This document shows positions 17,461 through 25,552 of a stretch of DNA of 33,090 bases, one piece after another (within the stretch, counting starts at the first letter, position 1; every line of letters starts with the position of its first letter). The notes beneath the pieces were generated by a model. It saw only the letters and a list, made by a program, of their open reading frames with translations. It was not told the DNA's origin and did not search any database. The translations under genes and the position numbers were made by a program. The stretch comes from Polaromonas sp. (GTDB lineage: Bacteria; Pseudomonadota; Gammaproteobacteria; Burkholderiales; Burkholderiaceae), in NCBI GenBank assembly GCA_013823505.1, contig PNMH01000043.1:1-33090 (forward strand), written 5' to 3'.

Positions 17461-18574
17461 CGGCAAACGCTTTCTGCAGCGGCCGCTGCCAAAACGCGTC
17501 GGTGCAGAGTACGTCGACAAATCGCGACGCAGCATCTCCTGCTCCAAACGTTTGATTGCTGGCCAATTTTTCCCCCCACTTTTCGCTCAAAAACGCGTCA
17601 ACGGTGGCAATGCCGAATGCCGAGCAGGCCGTGATGGAAGGTCCACTGGCGCGCTGGTTCTGTCGTGTTCCCACCTCCAGACTCGGGAGACCCAGAAAAG
17701 GCGCTTCACGCACGCCTGCGCTGCTGTTGCCTACCATTACTGCAGCGTTTTTCATCAACTCGGAGAAGTAGTTGAACCGCATCGACGGAATCTGGCGGAA
17801 ACGGTCCTTGGGCAGTTTTTCCAACACGGCAAAGATATCTTCCGTACCCGGATCGTTGTTGGGCGCGATCACCACGAAATTGCGTCCACTGGCTTCCAGC
17901 CGAGAAAAAAGCGACTGCGCCTGCGCGCCAATCGTGTCAGCCTCTGACGTCACGGGGTGGAAGATCACGATGCCGTAGTCGTCGAATGGAATCGCGTACC
18001 GCTCCTTCACCTGAGCCAGCGTCACGCCTGAGGGCCGCGCGTGGGTGTCGAGTTCGGGGGAGCCGATGTTGTAGACGCTGTCGGGCGATTCGCCCAATGC
18101 CAGCACGCGCTGCTTCGCGCCTTCGGAACTCACGAAATGGGCCGCACACAGTTTGGTGTTGCAATGGCGGATGCTCTCGTCGATGGTGCCCGAGACTTCG
18201 CCGCCCTCGATGTGCGCCGAAGGGATGTACCTCATCGCGCAGACGATGGACGCGGCCAGCGCCTCCACCCGGTCGCCGTGGATCACCACCAGATCAGGCC
18301 GGTGTTCGTGCACAAAATCGGAAAAGCCCAGGATGGTCTTGGAGAGTATGAAATCCTGCGCGTCGCCTTCGCGCTGGTTCACGAACTCGAAGAACTCGGC
18401 GCCCGGGAAGCGCTTCACTTCCAGCCGTGTTTCGCCATAGCGCCGCATCATGTGCATGCCGGTGATGAAGAAGCTCACGCCAAAACCGGCCTGCTGTGCG
18501 GCCAGCGCGAGCGGCTCGAGCTTGCCGAAGTCGGCCCGGGTGCCGGTGACGAAGAGCAGTCGTTTGGCGGTCAT
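17453..18574 (-). CDS. neuC: UDP-N-acetylglucosamine 2-epimerase (hydrolysing), NeuC type
   Basis: 373 aa. It converts UDP-GlcNAc to ManNAc plus UDP, the first step of bacterial sialic acid synthesis. The GT-B-like fold begins LLFVTGTRADFGKLEPL (6-22). HGDRVEALAASIV (99-111) and HIEGGEVSGTIDESIRH (121-137) hold the acidic catalytic candidates Asp101, Glu123 and Asp132, which correspond to those reported for meningococcal and related enzymes. FHPVTSE and VGNSSAGVREAP form the nucleotide-binding half. The start is ATG 18574, 5 bp after the neuB stop, so the two are translationally linked. A closely related branch acts on UDP-diacetylbacillosamine for legionaminic acid, but the extra genes of that route are absent here, favouring Neu5Ac. 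Confidence 0.88.
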   Translation of the reverse strand: MTAKRLLFVTGTRADFGKLEPLALAAQQAGFGVSFFITGMHMMRRYGETRLEVKRFPGAEFFEFVNQREGDAQDFILSKTILGFSDFVHEHRPDLVVIHGDRVEALAASIVCAMRYIPSAHIEGGEVSGTIDESIRHCNTKLCAAHFVSSEGAKQRVLALGESPDSVYNIGSPELDTHARPSGVTLAQVKERYAIPFDDYGIVIFHPVTSEADTIGAQAQSLFSRLEASGRNFVVIAPNNDPGTEDIFAVLEKLPKDRFRQIPSMRFNYFSELMKNAAVMVGNSSAGVREAPFLGLPSLEVGTRQNQRASGPSITACSAFGIATVDAFLSEKWGEKLASNQTFGAGDAASRFVDVLCTDAFWQRPLQKAFAGE

Positions 18575-18579
18575 TCGAA

Positions 18580-19632
18580 TCAGCTGTTGGCCAGAGGTTT
18601 CACGCCGTCCAGGTCGCTCCACAGCAGTTGCTGGTTGCGTTGGACGGCGCGGGTGAGCTTCGCGCCCACGAGGCGGTCGAAGTGCTGCACCGAAATCTCA
18701 CCCGAGCCCGGGCGGCGTGCCCAGATGTCGCTGGGTGTGACCACGTGGCCGGCGGGCAAGTCGCGGTCGGCCACCATGGAGCCACGCGCAAAGCGGTACA
18801 CGTCTTCCTCGGGCGCGGTGCGCACCTTGGGGTTGTGCAGCGCGGTGTGGATCTCGCGCGAGCGGTCGATCAAAAACTTGAGCTCGGCCGGGTCCATGGA
18901 GCACGAGATATCCGGGCCTTTGCGGTAGCGCGTGTCGGTGAAGTGGCGCTCCAGGATGCAGGCGCCCAGCGCCACGGCGGACAGCGCCATTTCAGGGCCG
19001 ATGCTGTGGTCGGAAAAGCCGATGACGGCGCGCGGGAAGGCGGTGCGCAATTCGGTGATGCCTTGCAGGCTCACGATCTCGGGCGGCGAAGGGTAGAGGT
19101 TGGTGCACTCCAGCAGCGCATAGTCCACACCCGAATCGTCCAGCGCTTTCACCGACGGGCGCATGCCGTCGATGGTCTGCATGCCGGTGCTCATGATGAT
19201 GGGCTTGCCGAAGCTGGCGATGTGGCGGATCAGCGGTACGTGGTTGCACTCGCCCGAGCCGATCTTGAACGCGGACACGCCGATGTCGTTGAGGAAGTCG
19301 GCGGCAGCGCGCGAGAACGGTGTGGAGATGTAGATCATGCCGAGCGACTCGGCGTATGTCTTGAGAGAGATCTCGTCGTCTTTCGAGAGCGCGCACTCTT
19401 CCATCACGTCCCAGATGGATTTGTCGGCGTTGGGCGGGAAGATCTGTTTGGCCTCGTCGGTCATTTCGTCGTCGACGAAGTGCGTCTGGTGCTTGACCAT
19501 CTCGCAGCCGGCGCGATGCGCTGCCAGCACCATGCCTTTGGCCACATCCAGGCTGCCGCCATGGTTGATGCCGATTTCAGCCACGACCAGTGGCGGGTGG
19601 TTGGGGGAGATGTCGCGGTGGGCGATTTTCAT
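18580..19632 (-). CDS. neuB: N-acetylneuraminate synthase
   Basis: 350 aa. It condenses ManNAc with phosphoenolpyruvate to N-acetylneuraminate. The N-terminal TIM barrel (about 1-280) has VAEIGINHGGS with Glu19, KHQTH with Gln49, FSDHS with His209 and ERHFTDT with His230. These are the catalytic and metal-binding positions known from the Neisseria enzyme. A C-terminal SAF/antifreeze-like domain (about 283-345) follows, with the loop RRPGSG whose Arg307 should reach into the active site. The wording KHQTH..DDEMTDEA and TPFSRAAADFL is like meningococcal-type NeuB rather than pseudaminic or legionaminic synthases, by memory of those families. The start has GAGG about 11 bp upstream. It is the third gene of the minus-strand neu operon. 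Confidence 0.92.
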   Translation of the reverse strand: MKIAHRDISPNHPPLVVAEIGINHGGSLDVAKGMVLAAHRAGCEMVKHQTHFVDDEMTDEAKQIFPPNADKSIWDVMEECALSKDDEISLKTYAESLGMIYISTPFSRAAADFLNDIGVSAFKIGSGECNHVPLIRHIASFGKPIIMSTGMQTIDGMRPSVKALDDSGVDYALLECTNLYPSPPEIVSLQGITELRTAFPRAVIGFSDHSIGPEMALSAVALGACILERHFTDTRYRKGPDISCSMDPAELKFLIDRSREIHTALHNPKVRTAPEEDVYRFARGSMVADRDLPAGHVVTPSDIWARRPGSGEISVQHFDRLVGAKLTRAVQRNQQLLWSDLDGVKPLANS

Positions 19633-19662
19633 GAAGACCTCGTGCCGAATGAAGGCGAAAAA

Positions 19663-20565
19663 TTACAGGGAGCCGGCGTAAAACGCCTGGATTTTGGATC
19701 GCATGAAGCCGAGCGTCTTCTCGCTCCAGATCAGCTTGCGGGATTTTTCATCGACGATCACATCGCCCTCTTTGAGCGACAGCAATTTTTCGGGCTTGAT
19801 CATCAGGCCGTTGAGCGTGACGGCCACCAGGCCTTTGCGCCGGCTCTTCACCCACGGCAAGCGCGCTTTGATGTACAGCCAGAAGCCCCAATAGAACATG
19901 AACTCGCGGGGAAACTTGACCGCAAATGACTCCGGGATGCTGACCATGTGCTCCTGAGCCACCCAGCTGATGAATCGTTCATCGGCCACCATGTACCGGA
20001 GCTGCATCTTGGGGTACTTCGCATAGGTCAGCCTGAACTGCTCTGCAATGTAGTGGCATTCGCCAGGGTGGTAGACCACAAACGAAGAATTGCCCCGGGC
20101 GTACTTGCGACCACGGGTCCACCGGTGCAGTGACCGTCCCACCCATCCGAACGGAATGATCGCACTCGGCAAGAGGGCCACCGTCTGGCGGCTCTTCATC
20201 AATGACAGCCCCTTGCTCAAGTCGCCCAGCACGATGGTGTCGAGGTCGACATAGATCGCGGGCAAGTCGGTTGGCAAGATGCCGCGCTCAAACATGACGA
20301 GTTTTGCGTGGCACCCGGCGGTCTTGAGAGGCGGTGCAAGCCAATACTCCGGAAACCGAACCAGCTCGATGCGGTCCAACAGGTCGGGGCGGTCCCGATC
20401 CGAAATGAGGATGAAGCGCGGCTGCGACGCCGTCTTGTTGGAGATGCTGCGCGCCAGGTTGTTGATGACCGCGGTCGAGTATTTGGTGCCCCAGCAGATC
20501 ATCACGCACTGCCAGGTGGGCGCGGCGTACAGATCCATGTGGTCGGTGTTCATCTCACTGACCAT
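19663..20565 (-). CDS. putative GT-A-fold glycosyltransferase within the neu operon
   Basis: 300 aa, cytoplasmic, no signal peptide. The N-terminal VMICWGTKYSTAVINNLARS (21-40) and FILISDRD (51-58) resemble nucleotide-sugar transferase starts. AIYVDLDTIVLGDL (103-116) contains a DxD motif (Asp107, Asp109) that usually binds the metal and nucleotide-sugar. Later come NSSFVVYHPGE and MVADERFISW. A specific family was not recognised; GT8-like or DUF-type transferases are possible. ATG 20565 is preceded by GGAGG six bases upstream and overlaps the end of neuA by 11 bp; a second ATG (20553) follows neuA directly. Its place between neuA and neuB makes it a candidate for transferring the sialic acid or the sugar next to it. 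That link is inference only. Confidence 0.65.
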   Translation of the reverse strand: MVSEMNTDHMDLYAAPTWQCVMICWGTKYSTAVINNLARSISNKTASQPRFILISDRDRPDLLDRIELVRFPEYWLAPPLKTAGCHAKLVMFERGILPTDLPAIYVDLDTIVLGDLSKGLSLMKSRQTVALLPSAIIPFGWVGRSLHRWTRGRKYARGNSSFVVYHPGECHYIAEQFRLTYAKYPKMQLRYMVADERFISWVAQEHMVSIPESFAVKFPREFMFYWGFWLYIKARLPWVKSRRKGLVAVTLNGLMIKPEKLLSLKEGDVIVDEKSRKLIWSEKTLGFMRSKIQAFYAGSL

Positions 20566-21244
20566 GCGCAGCCTCCAGCGCGGCTTCGCAGCGTTCGAAA
20601 TCGTCCAGCGAGTCGATGTCCTGGCTGCGCTCGGCCGGCATCTCCACCACGCCGATGCGATCTGAGACAAAACTGCCGCTGGCCATGAAACGCTCGGCGT
20701 TCAACACATACAGCGCGCCATTGGGGCGCACCACCGGTGGCAGGCTCTGGCGGTTGGCAAAGCAGTAAGCCGGGTCCGACAAGGGCTGGAACCGATTGCC
20801 GCGCAGCGTGCCCCACTTGAGCACGCCCCGGTCGGCGCTGGTGACCGACATGACCAGTTCGAAGTACCCCCCGGCAAACACCGCCAGCGCAGCTTCAATG
20901 TCGCTGGGCAGGCGAAGCGGCGAGGTGGCCTGCAACAGCACCACCGTGCCGTGGCAGTCGGCGGTGTGCAGGGCGTGCTGCAGCACGGGGGCCATGGGCA
21001 CCGTATCGCCTGCGAGCTCGGGCGGGCGTTCCACCAACGTCACCTGGGAGGGCAGTTCGGCCCACAGCACTTCGGGAATATCGGTCGTGATCACCACGCG
21101 CTGGGCGCCGGCTTGGAGCGCCTGGTCCACCGCGTGGCGGTACAGCGGTTTGCCCGCCAGCGGGCGGATGTTTTTCGAGGGCAGGCCCTTGGATCCGGCG
21201 CGCAGCGGAATGACTGCGGTCCAGGCCGGCGTGGGAAGGGGCAT
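20555..21244 (-). CDS. neuA: CMP-N-acetylneuraminate cytidylyltransferase
   Basis: 229 aa. It activates sialic acid with CTP to CMP-sialate. The nucleotide-binding N-terminus VIPLRAGSKGLPSKNIRPLA (11-30) and GKPLYRH are the standard signature. LLQATSPLR, VVRPNGALYV and the late QDIDSLDDFE acid cluster (metal binding and dimer region) all fit. The length is that of a single-domain NeuA without a fused esterase or NeuD part. ATG 21244 is the first start giving a normal N-terminus; upstream in-frame residues are Pro/Arg-rich and lie in the divergent promoter gap to the GT30 gene. It is the first gene of the neu operon. Related enzymes activate legionaminic or pseudaminic acid, so the exact nonulosonate is inferred from NeuB/NeuC. 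Confidence 0.9.
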   Translation of the reverse strand: MPLPTPAWTAVIPLRAGSKGLPSKNIRPLAGKPLYRHAVDQALQAGAQRVVITTDIPEVLWAELPSQVTLVERPPELAGDTVPMAPVLQHALHTADCHGTVVLLQATSPLRLPSDIEAALAVFAGGYFELVMSVTSADRGVLKWGTLRGNRFQPLSDPAYCFANRQSLPPVVRPNGALYVLNAERFMASGSFVSDRIGVVEMPAERSQDIDSLDDFERCEAALEAAHGQ

Positions 21245-21304
21245 CGGAGGTGTTCCTGTGTGGGGAGGCGGGCCGCTGGGTGAGGGCCTGACCAAGGGCG
21301 TAAC

Positions 21305-21310
21305 TATACT
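21305..21310 (+). promoter_or_regulatory. possible -10 element of the GT30 gene pair
   Basis: TATACT lies 71 bp before the first GT30 start codon in the gap shared with the divergent neuA. No convincing -35 is seen, so this is weak. Confidence 0.3.
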
Positions 21311-21380
21311 GAATGGCCTTCGACCGGAGCCCCTGGAGCGACGCGTAGGCACCCCCGCCCGACCCGTTTCGTTTCCACCG

Positions 21381-22778
21381 ATGGCCTCCCCCTCTTCCAC
21401 ACGCCCAGCATCCCGTCCTTTTCCGCCCAACTGGCGGCTGTCCGTGCTCATCGGCGTGTACGAACTGCTGTGGCACCTGCTGCTGCCGGTGTTCCTGCTG
21501 TTTTTGTGGAAACGCGGCAAACGCGAGCCGTTGTATCGCGAACACTGGGGCGAACGGTTTGGCGCCGCCCCGACCGGCCTCGACCGCCCGGTGTGGGTGC
21601 ATTCCGCTTCCATGGGCGAGATGCGCGGCGCCGCACCGCTGGTGCGCGCCTTGCTCGCAGCGGGTTACCCCGTCTTCATCACCACGCTCACCCCCGCCGG
21701 TCGCACCGCGGCACACACGCTGTTTGCAGAGGCTGTTGAAGCGCAGCGCCTGAAAGTGAGCTACGTGCCGCTGGAGTTGGGCTGGGCGGTGCGCCGCCTG
21801 ATCCGCCGGGTGCGTCCCCGCGCGGCGGTCATGACCGAGATCGACACCTGGCCGGTGCTGCTGACCACCATCCGACGCCAGGGCGTACCGCTGGCCATGG
21901 CCAACGCCCAGTACCCGAAAAAGAGCATCGTGCGTGACCGGAAATGGGGCGGCTTTCGCGCCGGCATCTTCCATGCTTACGAGCTGGTGTTGTGCAAGTC
22001 CGAAACCCACGCCCAACGCTTTCGCGACGTGGGTTGTCAACGCGTGGTGATCGCGGGCGAAACCCGCTTTGATCTGCCGGTGTCGCCGCAGCAGATCGCT
22101 GCCGCGCAGGCATTGCTCGCGCCCTGGCAGCTCGCCACCGCCGCCAACGGACACCGACCGGTGCTGTGTTTTGCCAGCGCCATCGTGGGCGAAGACGAAC
22201 AATTCATCGAGGCCACCCGCCAGGTGCAGGCAGGCCTGCAGGCGGCGGGCTTGCCGCTGCCGCTGGTGGTCTACGTGCCGCGCAGCCCGCAGCGCTTTGA
22301 TGCGGTGGCGCAGATGTTCGAAGCCGCGGGACTGCGCGTGGCGCGCCGCAGCCGCATGCTCGACGCATCGTTGCAGCCCACCTCCGATACGCCCGACATG
22401 GGCGCCATCGACGTGCTCATGGGCGACTCGCTGGGCGAGATGTACTTTTACCTCGCACTGTCGCAGGTGGTGGTGGTCGGTGCCTCGTTCGTGCCGATGG
22501 GCGCGCACAACGTGATCGAACCGCTGGCGCTCAAAAAACCGGTGATGGTGGGGCCCAGCATCTGGGGCATCGAGTACCCCGGCGTGGAAGCGCTGGCCGC
22601 CGGTGTCTTGCAGCAGCACTTGACGATCCCCAGCCTCTCGGCTGCATTGGTGCAACTGCTGACCTCGCCCACCGACTACGCCCGCGCCATCGAAGGTGCA
22701 GAAGCGTTCTACGCCGAGCACGGCGGCGCCACCGTCAAACACATGGCCACGCTCGTGCCCTGGCTGGAAGGCCGATGA
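21381..22778 (+). CDS. GT30-family Kdo transferase-like protein, divergent paralogue
   Basis: 465 aa with one N-terminal hydrophobic anchor (about 20-42). It has the WaaA-type N-terminal domain VWVHSASMGEMRGAAPL (71-87) with the candidate catalytic Glu80, and the C-terminal GDSLGEMYFYLALSQVVVVG block. GT30 enzymes add Kdo from CMP-Kdo to lipid A at the inner membrane. Two usually conserved spots differ: NAQYPKKS where WaaA has NARLS, and GAHNVIEP where WaaA has GGHNPxEP. It overlaps the next, more canonical GT30 gene by 4 bp (ATGA). It may be a second Kdo transferase or use another CMP-activated ulosonic acid; with CMP-sialate genes next door the latter is worth testing. Confidence 0.8.
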   Translation: MASPSSTRPASRPFPPNWRLSVLIGVYELLWHLLLPVFLLFLWKRGKREPLYREHWGERFGAAPTGLDRPVWVHSASMGEMRGAAPLVRALLAAGYPVFITTLTPAGRTAAHTLFAEAVEAQRLKVSYVPLELGWAVRRLIRRVRPRAAVMTEIDTWPVLLTTIRRQGVPLAMANAQYPKKSIVRDRKWGGFRAGIFHAYELVLCKSETHAQRFRDVGCQRVVIAGETRFDLPVSPQQIAAAQALLAPWQLATAANGHRPVLCFASAIVGEDEQFIEATRQVQAGLQAAGLPLPLVVYVPRSPQRFDAVAQMFEAAGLRVARRSRMLDASLQPTSDTPDMGAIDVLMGDSLGEMYFYLALSQVVVVGASFVPMGAHNVIEPLALKKPVMVGPSIWGIEYPGVEALAAGVLQQHLTIPSLSAALVQLLTSPTDYARAIEGAEAFYAEHGGATVKHMATLVPWLEGR

Positions 22779-24055
22779 CATTCCCACGCCAGCCCTGGGC
22801 GCTGAGAGCCTACCTGTTGCTGGCTCGCTGGCTGGCACCGGTATGGCGCAAGGGCTTGCAACGCCGCCTGTTGCGCGGCAAGGAAACACCGCGCAGCGTG
22901 CGGCAGAAGCTGGGCAGCGAATATGCAGACCGCCCCGCCGGCACGCTGGTGTGGGGCCATGCGGTGGGCGTGGGCGAATCCATGGCACTTGCGGGTCTGT
23001 TCGCACGGCTTGCCGAGCGGCGGCCCGACTGCAGCTTCCTCATCACCACCACCGCGCGCACCTCGGGCGACGCGCTGCGCCGCACCGGTCTGCCTGCGCG
23101 CTGCCAGCACCAGTTCGCGCCGGTGGACACACCCGAGGCGGTGTCGCGCTTCCTCGACCATTGGCAGCCCTCGCTGGCGCTGTGGTGCGAGATGGACCTG
23201 TGGCCTGCGCTGATCGCCGAGACCGACGCGCGGAGCATCCCGCGCGCACTGGTCAACGCGCGGCTGTCGCCCGAGTCGCTCGCCAAGCGCCGCTGGGGCC
23301 GCTGGCTGTACCAGGCGCTGCTGCCCGGTTTTCGTGAGCTGTTTGCACAAAACGAAGCCACCGCCGACGCGCTGGTGGTGCTGGGCGCACCGCGCGAACG
23401 CATCACCGTCAGCGGCACGATCAAGGCACTGGTGCCGCCGCTGGCTTGTGATGCGGACGATCTGGAGACTTGGCAACAAGCCCTGGCAGAGCGACCGGTG
23501 TGGTTGCTGGCCTCCAGTCATCCCGGCGAAGAAGACCTGGCGCTGGCGGCCCATGCCCGGCTTCGTGCACAGCGGCCCGATGCGCTGCTGATCATCGCGC
23601 CACGAGCCCCCGCGCGTGGACTGGAAGTGGCCGAACTTGCCTTGGCCGCAGGCTTGCAAGACGTGCCCTTGCGCAGCACGGGCGGCCACATCGCCACCGA
23701 AGCCCCCGTCTACATCGCCGACACCATCGGCGAAATGGGCCTGTGGTACCGGCTCGCGCCGGTGGCGCTGGTGGGTGGGTCGTTCGCCAGCGTGGGTGGA
23801 CACAACCCGCACGAGCCGCTGGCGCTGGGCTGCGCCGTGCTGCACGGGCCGAACGTGTGGAACTTCGCCGAGAGCTACGAACGGCTGGACGGCCTGCGCC
23901 AGGCCCGGCTGGTGAACGGCGAAAGCGATGTGGCCCGCGACGTGGCGACGGTGTGGGGCGCCAACCGCCCGGTGCACACCACCGCCCTGGTGGACGAACA
24001 GGCCGAAGCGGTCATCGAGCGCGTGCAGGCCCTCTTGCCGCCTTCGCCGCGCTGA
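22775..24055 (+). CDS. waaA: 3-deoxy-D-manno-octulosonic acid (Kdo) transferase, GT30
   Basis: 426 aa, the usual WaaA length. It transfers Kdo from CMP-Kdo to the lipid A precursor on the inner face of the inner membrane. VWGHAVGVGES (59-69) contains the catalytic-type Glu68. VNARLSPES, SSHPGEEDLALAAHARL, IIAPRAPARG and the nucleotide-binding GGHNPHEPLALG with NVWNFAE are all canonical. EMDLWPALI replaces the ETELWPN of common betaproteobacterial WaaA, a wording I associate with alphaproteobacterial forms. Its ATG overlaps the preceding GT30 stop, so translation is coupled. It converges on the phosphomannomutase gene with only 6 bp between the stops. I give the symbol to this copy because it keeps the family motifs best. 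Confidence 0.85.
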   Translation: MTFPRQPWALRAYLLLARWLAPVWRKGLQRRLLRGKETPRSVRQKLGSEYADRPAGTLVWGHAVGVGESMALAGLFARLAERRPDCSFLITTTARTSGDALRRTGLPARCQHQFAPVDTPEAVSRFLDHWQPSLALWCEMDLWPALIAETDARSIPRALVNARLSPESLAKRRWGRWLYQALLPGFRELFAQNEATADALVVLGAPRERITVSGTIKALVPPLACDADDLETWQQALAERPVWLLASSHPGEEDLALAAHARLRAQRPDALLIIAPRAPARGLEVAELALAAGLQDVPLRSTGGHIATEAPVYIADTIGEMGLWYRLAPVALVGGSFASVGGHNPHEPLALGCAVLHGPNVWNFAESYERLDGLRQARLVNGESDVARDVATVWGANRPVHTTALVDEQAEAVIERVQALLPPSPR

Positions 24056-24061
24056 GCCGCC

Positions 24062-25444
24062 TCAGTGAGCGCTGGCGCCCACCACGGCGTCGGGCTTGGC
24101 CTGTTTCAGCAAGGCCAGCATCACCGCTTCAATGCGGTGCAAGGCTTCGGTGGTCTGACCCTCGAAGCGCAGCACCAGCACCGGTGTGGTGTTGGACGCG
24201 CGAATCAAACCAAAACCATCGGGCCAGTCGACGCGCACGCCATCGATGGTGGACAGCTTGGCAGGTGCATCGAACTTCGCCAAGGCAATGAGTTTTTCCA
24301 CCACCGCATGGGGCTCGCCTTCGGCGCAGGCCACGTTGAGTTCGGGCGTGCTGAAACTGGTGGGCAAGGCGTTGAGCACGTCGCTGGCGTTCGGGCTGCG
24401 GCTCACGATCTCGAGCAGGCGCGCGCCCGCGTAGGTGCCGTCGTCAAAGCCGTACCAACGCTCCTTGAAGAAGATGTGGCCGCTCATTTCGCCACCCAGC
24501 GGGCTGTCCAGTTCCTTCATGCGCGCCTTGATCAGCGAGTGGCCCGTCTTGTAGATGTGGGCCACGCCGCCGGCGGCTTCAATGGCCGGGGCCAGGCGCT
24601 GCGAACACTTCACGTCGAACACGATGTCGCCACCGGGCACGCGCGAGAGCACGTCCTGCGAGAACAGGATCATCTGGCGATCGGGGTAGATGTTGTTGCC
24701 TTCTTTGGTGACGATGCCCAGGCGGTCGCCGTCGCCGTCGAAAGCCAGGCCGAGTTCGGCGTCGGTCTCGCGCAACGCGCGCATCACATCCTGCAGGTTT
24801 TCGGGCTTGCTCGGGTCGGGGTGGTGGTTGGGGAAGTTGCCATCCACCTCACTGAAGAGTTCGATCACCTCGCAGCCGAGCGCGCGGAAGATGGCCGGGG
24901 CCGACGCACCGGCCACGCCGTTGCCGCAGTCCACCACGATCTTCATGGGACGCGAGAGCTGGATGTCGCCCACGATGCGTGCTTGGTAAGCCGCTTGCAC
25001 ATTGATCAACCGCACCCGTCCGCCATCAGCTCGGGTGTGCGATTCGGCTTCCATGGTTTTGCGCAGTGCCTGGATGTCATCACCATAAATCGCGCGACCG
25101 GCCAGCACCATCTTGAATCCGTTGTAGTCCTTCGGGTTGTGGCTGCCCGTGACCTGGATACCGCTGGTGCACAGGGTCGCAGCGGCGAAGTACAGCATGG
25201 GCGTGGTGGCCAGGCCGATGTCGATCACGTCCACACCGGCAGCCACCAGACCACGAATCAGCGCGGCCGACAAAGCCGGGCCGCTCAGGCGCCCGTCACG
25301 GCCCACCGCCACGCTCTTCTCGCCCAGCTTCAAGACTTGTGTGCCAAACGCCAACCCCAGGGCCTCGGCCACCTCTTCGTTGAGCGCGGTGGGCGTCACG
25401 CCGCGGATGTCGTAAGCCTTGAAGATCGAGGGGGTGACTTGCAT
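24062..25444 (-). CDS. phosphomannomutase/phosphoglucomutase (AlgC/ManB type)
   Basis: 460 aa, close to the 463 aa of Pseudomonas AlgC. It interconverts hexose 1- and 6-phosphates and so feeds GDP-mannose, UDP-glucose or LPS-core sugar supply. FKAYDIRG (8-15) starts the family. TGSHNPKDYNG carries phospho-Ser101, DGDGDR (236-241) binds magnesium, GEMSGHIFF (318-326) reads the sugar, and RASNTTPVLVLRFE near the end binds the phosphate. ATG 25444 has AGGACA upstream; the frame stays open far beyond but without similarity. It is divergent from the ada-alkA gene and convergent with waaA. Its proximity to LPS and glycan genes fits a supply role, although it also serves general metabolism. Confidence 0.93.
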   Translation of the reverse strand: MQVTPSIFKAYDIRGVTPTALNEEVAEALGLAFGTQVLKLGEKSVAVGRDGRLSGPALSAALIRGLVAAGVDVIDIGLATTPMLYFAAATLCTSGIQVTGSHNPKDYNGFKMVLAGRAIYGDDIQALRKTMEAESHTRADGGRVRLINVQAAYQARIVGDIQLSRPMKIVVDCGNGVAGASAPAIFRALGCEVIELFSEVDGNFPNHHPDPSKPENLQDVMRALRETDAELGLAFDGDGDRLGIVTKEGNNIYPDRQMILFSQDVLSRVPGGDIVFDVKCSQRLAPAIEAAGGVAHIYKTGHSLIKARMKELDSPLGGEMSGHIFFKERWYGFDDGTYAGARLLEIVSRSPNASDVLNALPTSFSTPELNVACAEGEPHAVVEKLIALAKFDAPAKLSTIDGVRVDWPDGFGLIRASNTTPVLVLRFEGQTTEALHRIEAVMLALLKQAKPDAVVGASAH

Positions 25445-25552
25445 GGGGTTGTCCTGGGTTCGGGGAAGTCGGGCCATTGTAGGAGTCCACTTTCCTGGGC
25501 TTGTATCCACATGTCCGGAAACGGCCAGCCAGGTCCATCCGAACGGCCTACC

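Noticed and set aside
15120..21244. Island as a legionaminic or pseudaminic acid pathway
   Set aside because: The additional dehydratase, aminotransferase and acetyltransferase genes of those routes are absent, and NeuB wording fits the Neu5Ac type. They could be elsewhere in the genome, so this is unlikely but not excluded.
15107..21380. Mobile-element ends (IS, integrase, att repeats) flanking the glycan island
   Set aside because: No transposase or integrase frame and no clear direct repeats at the two borders were seen by eye.
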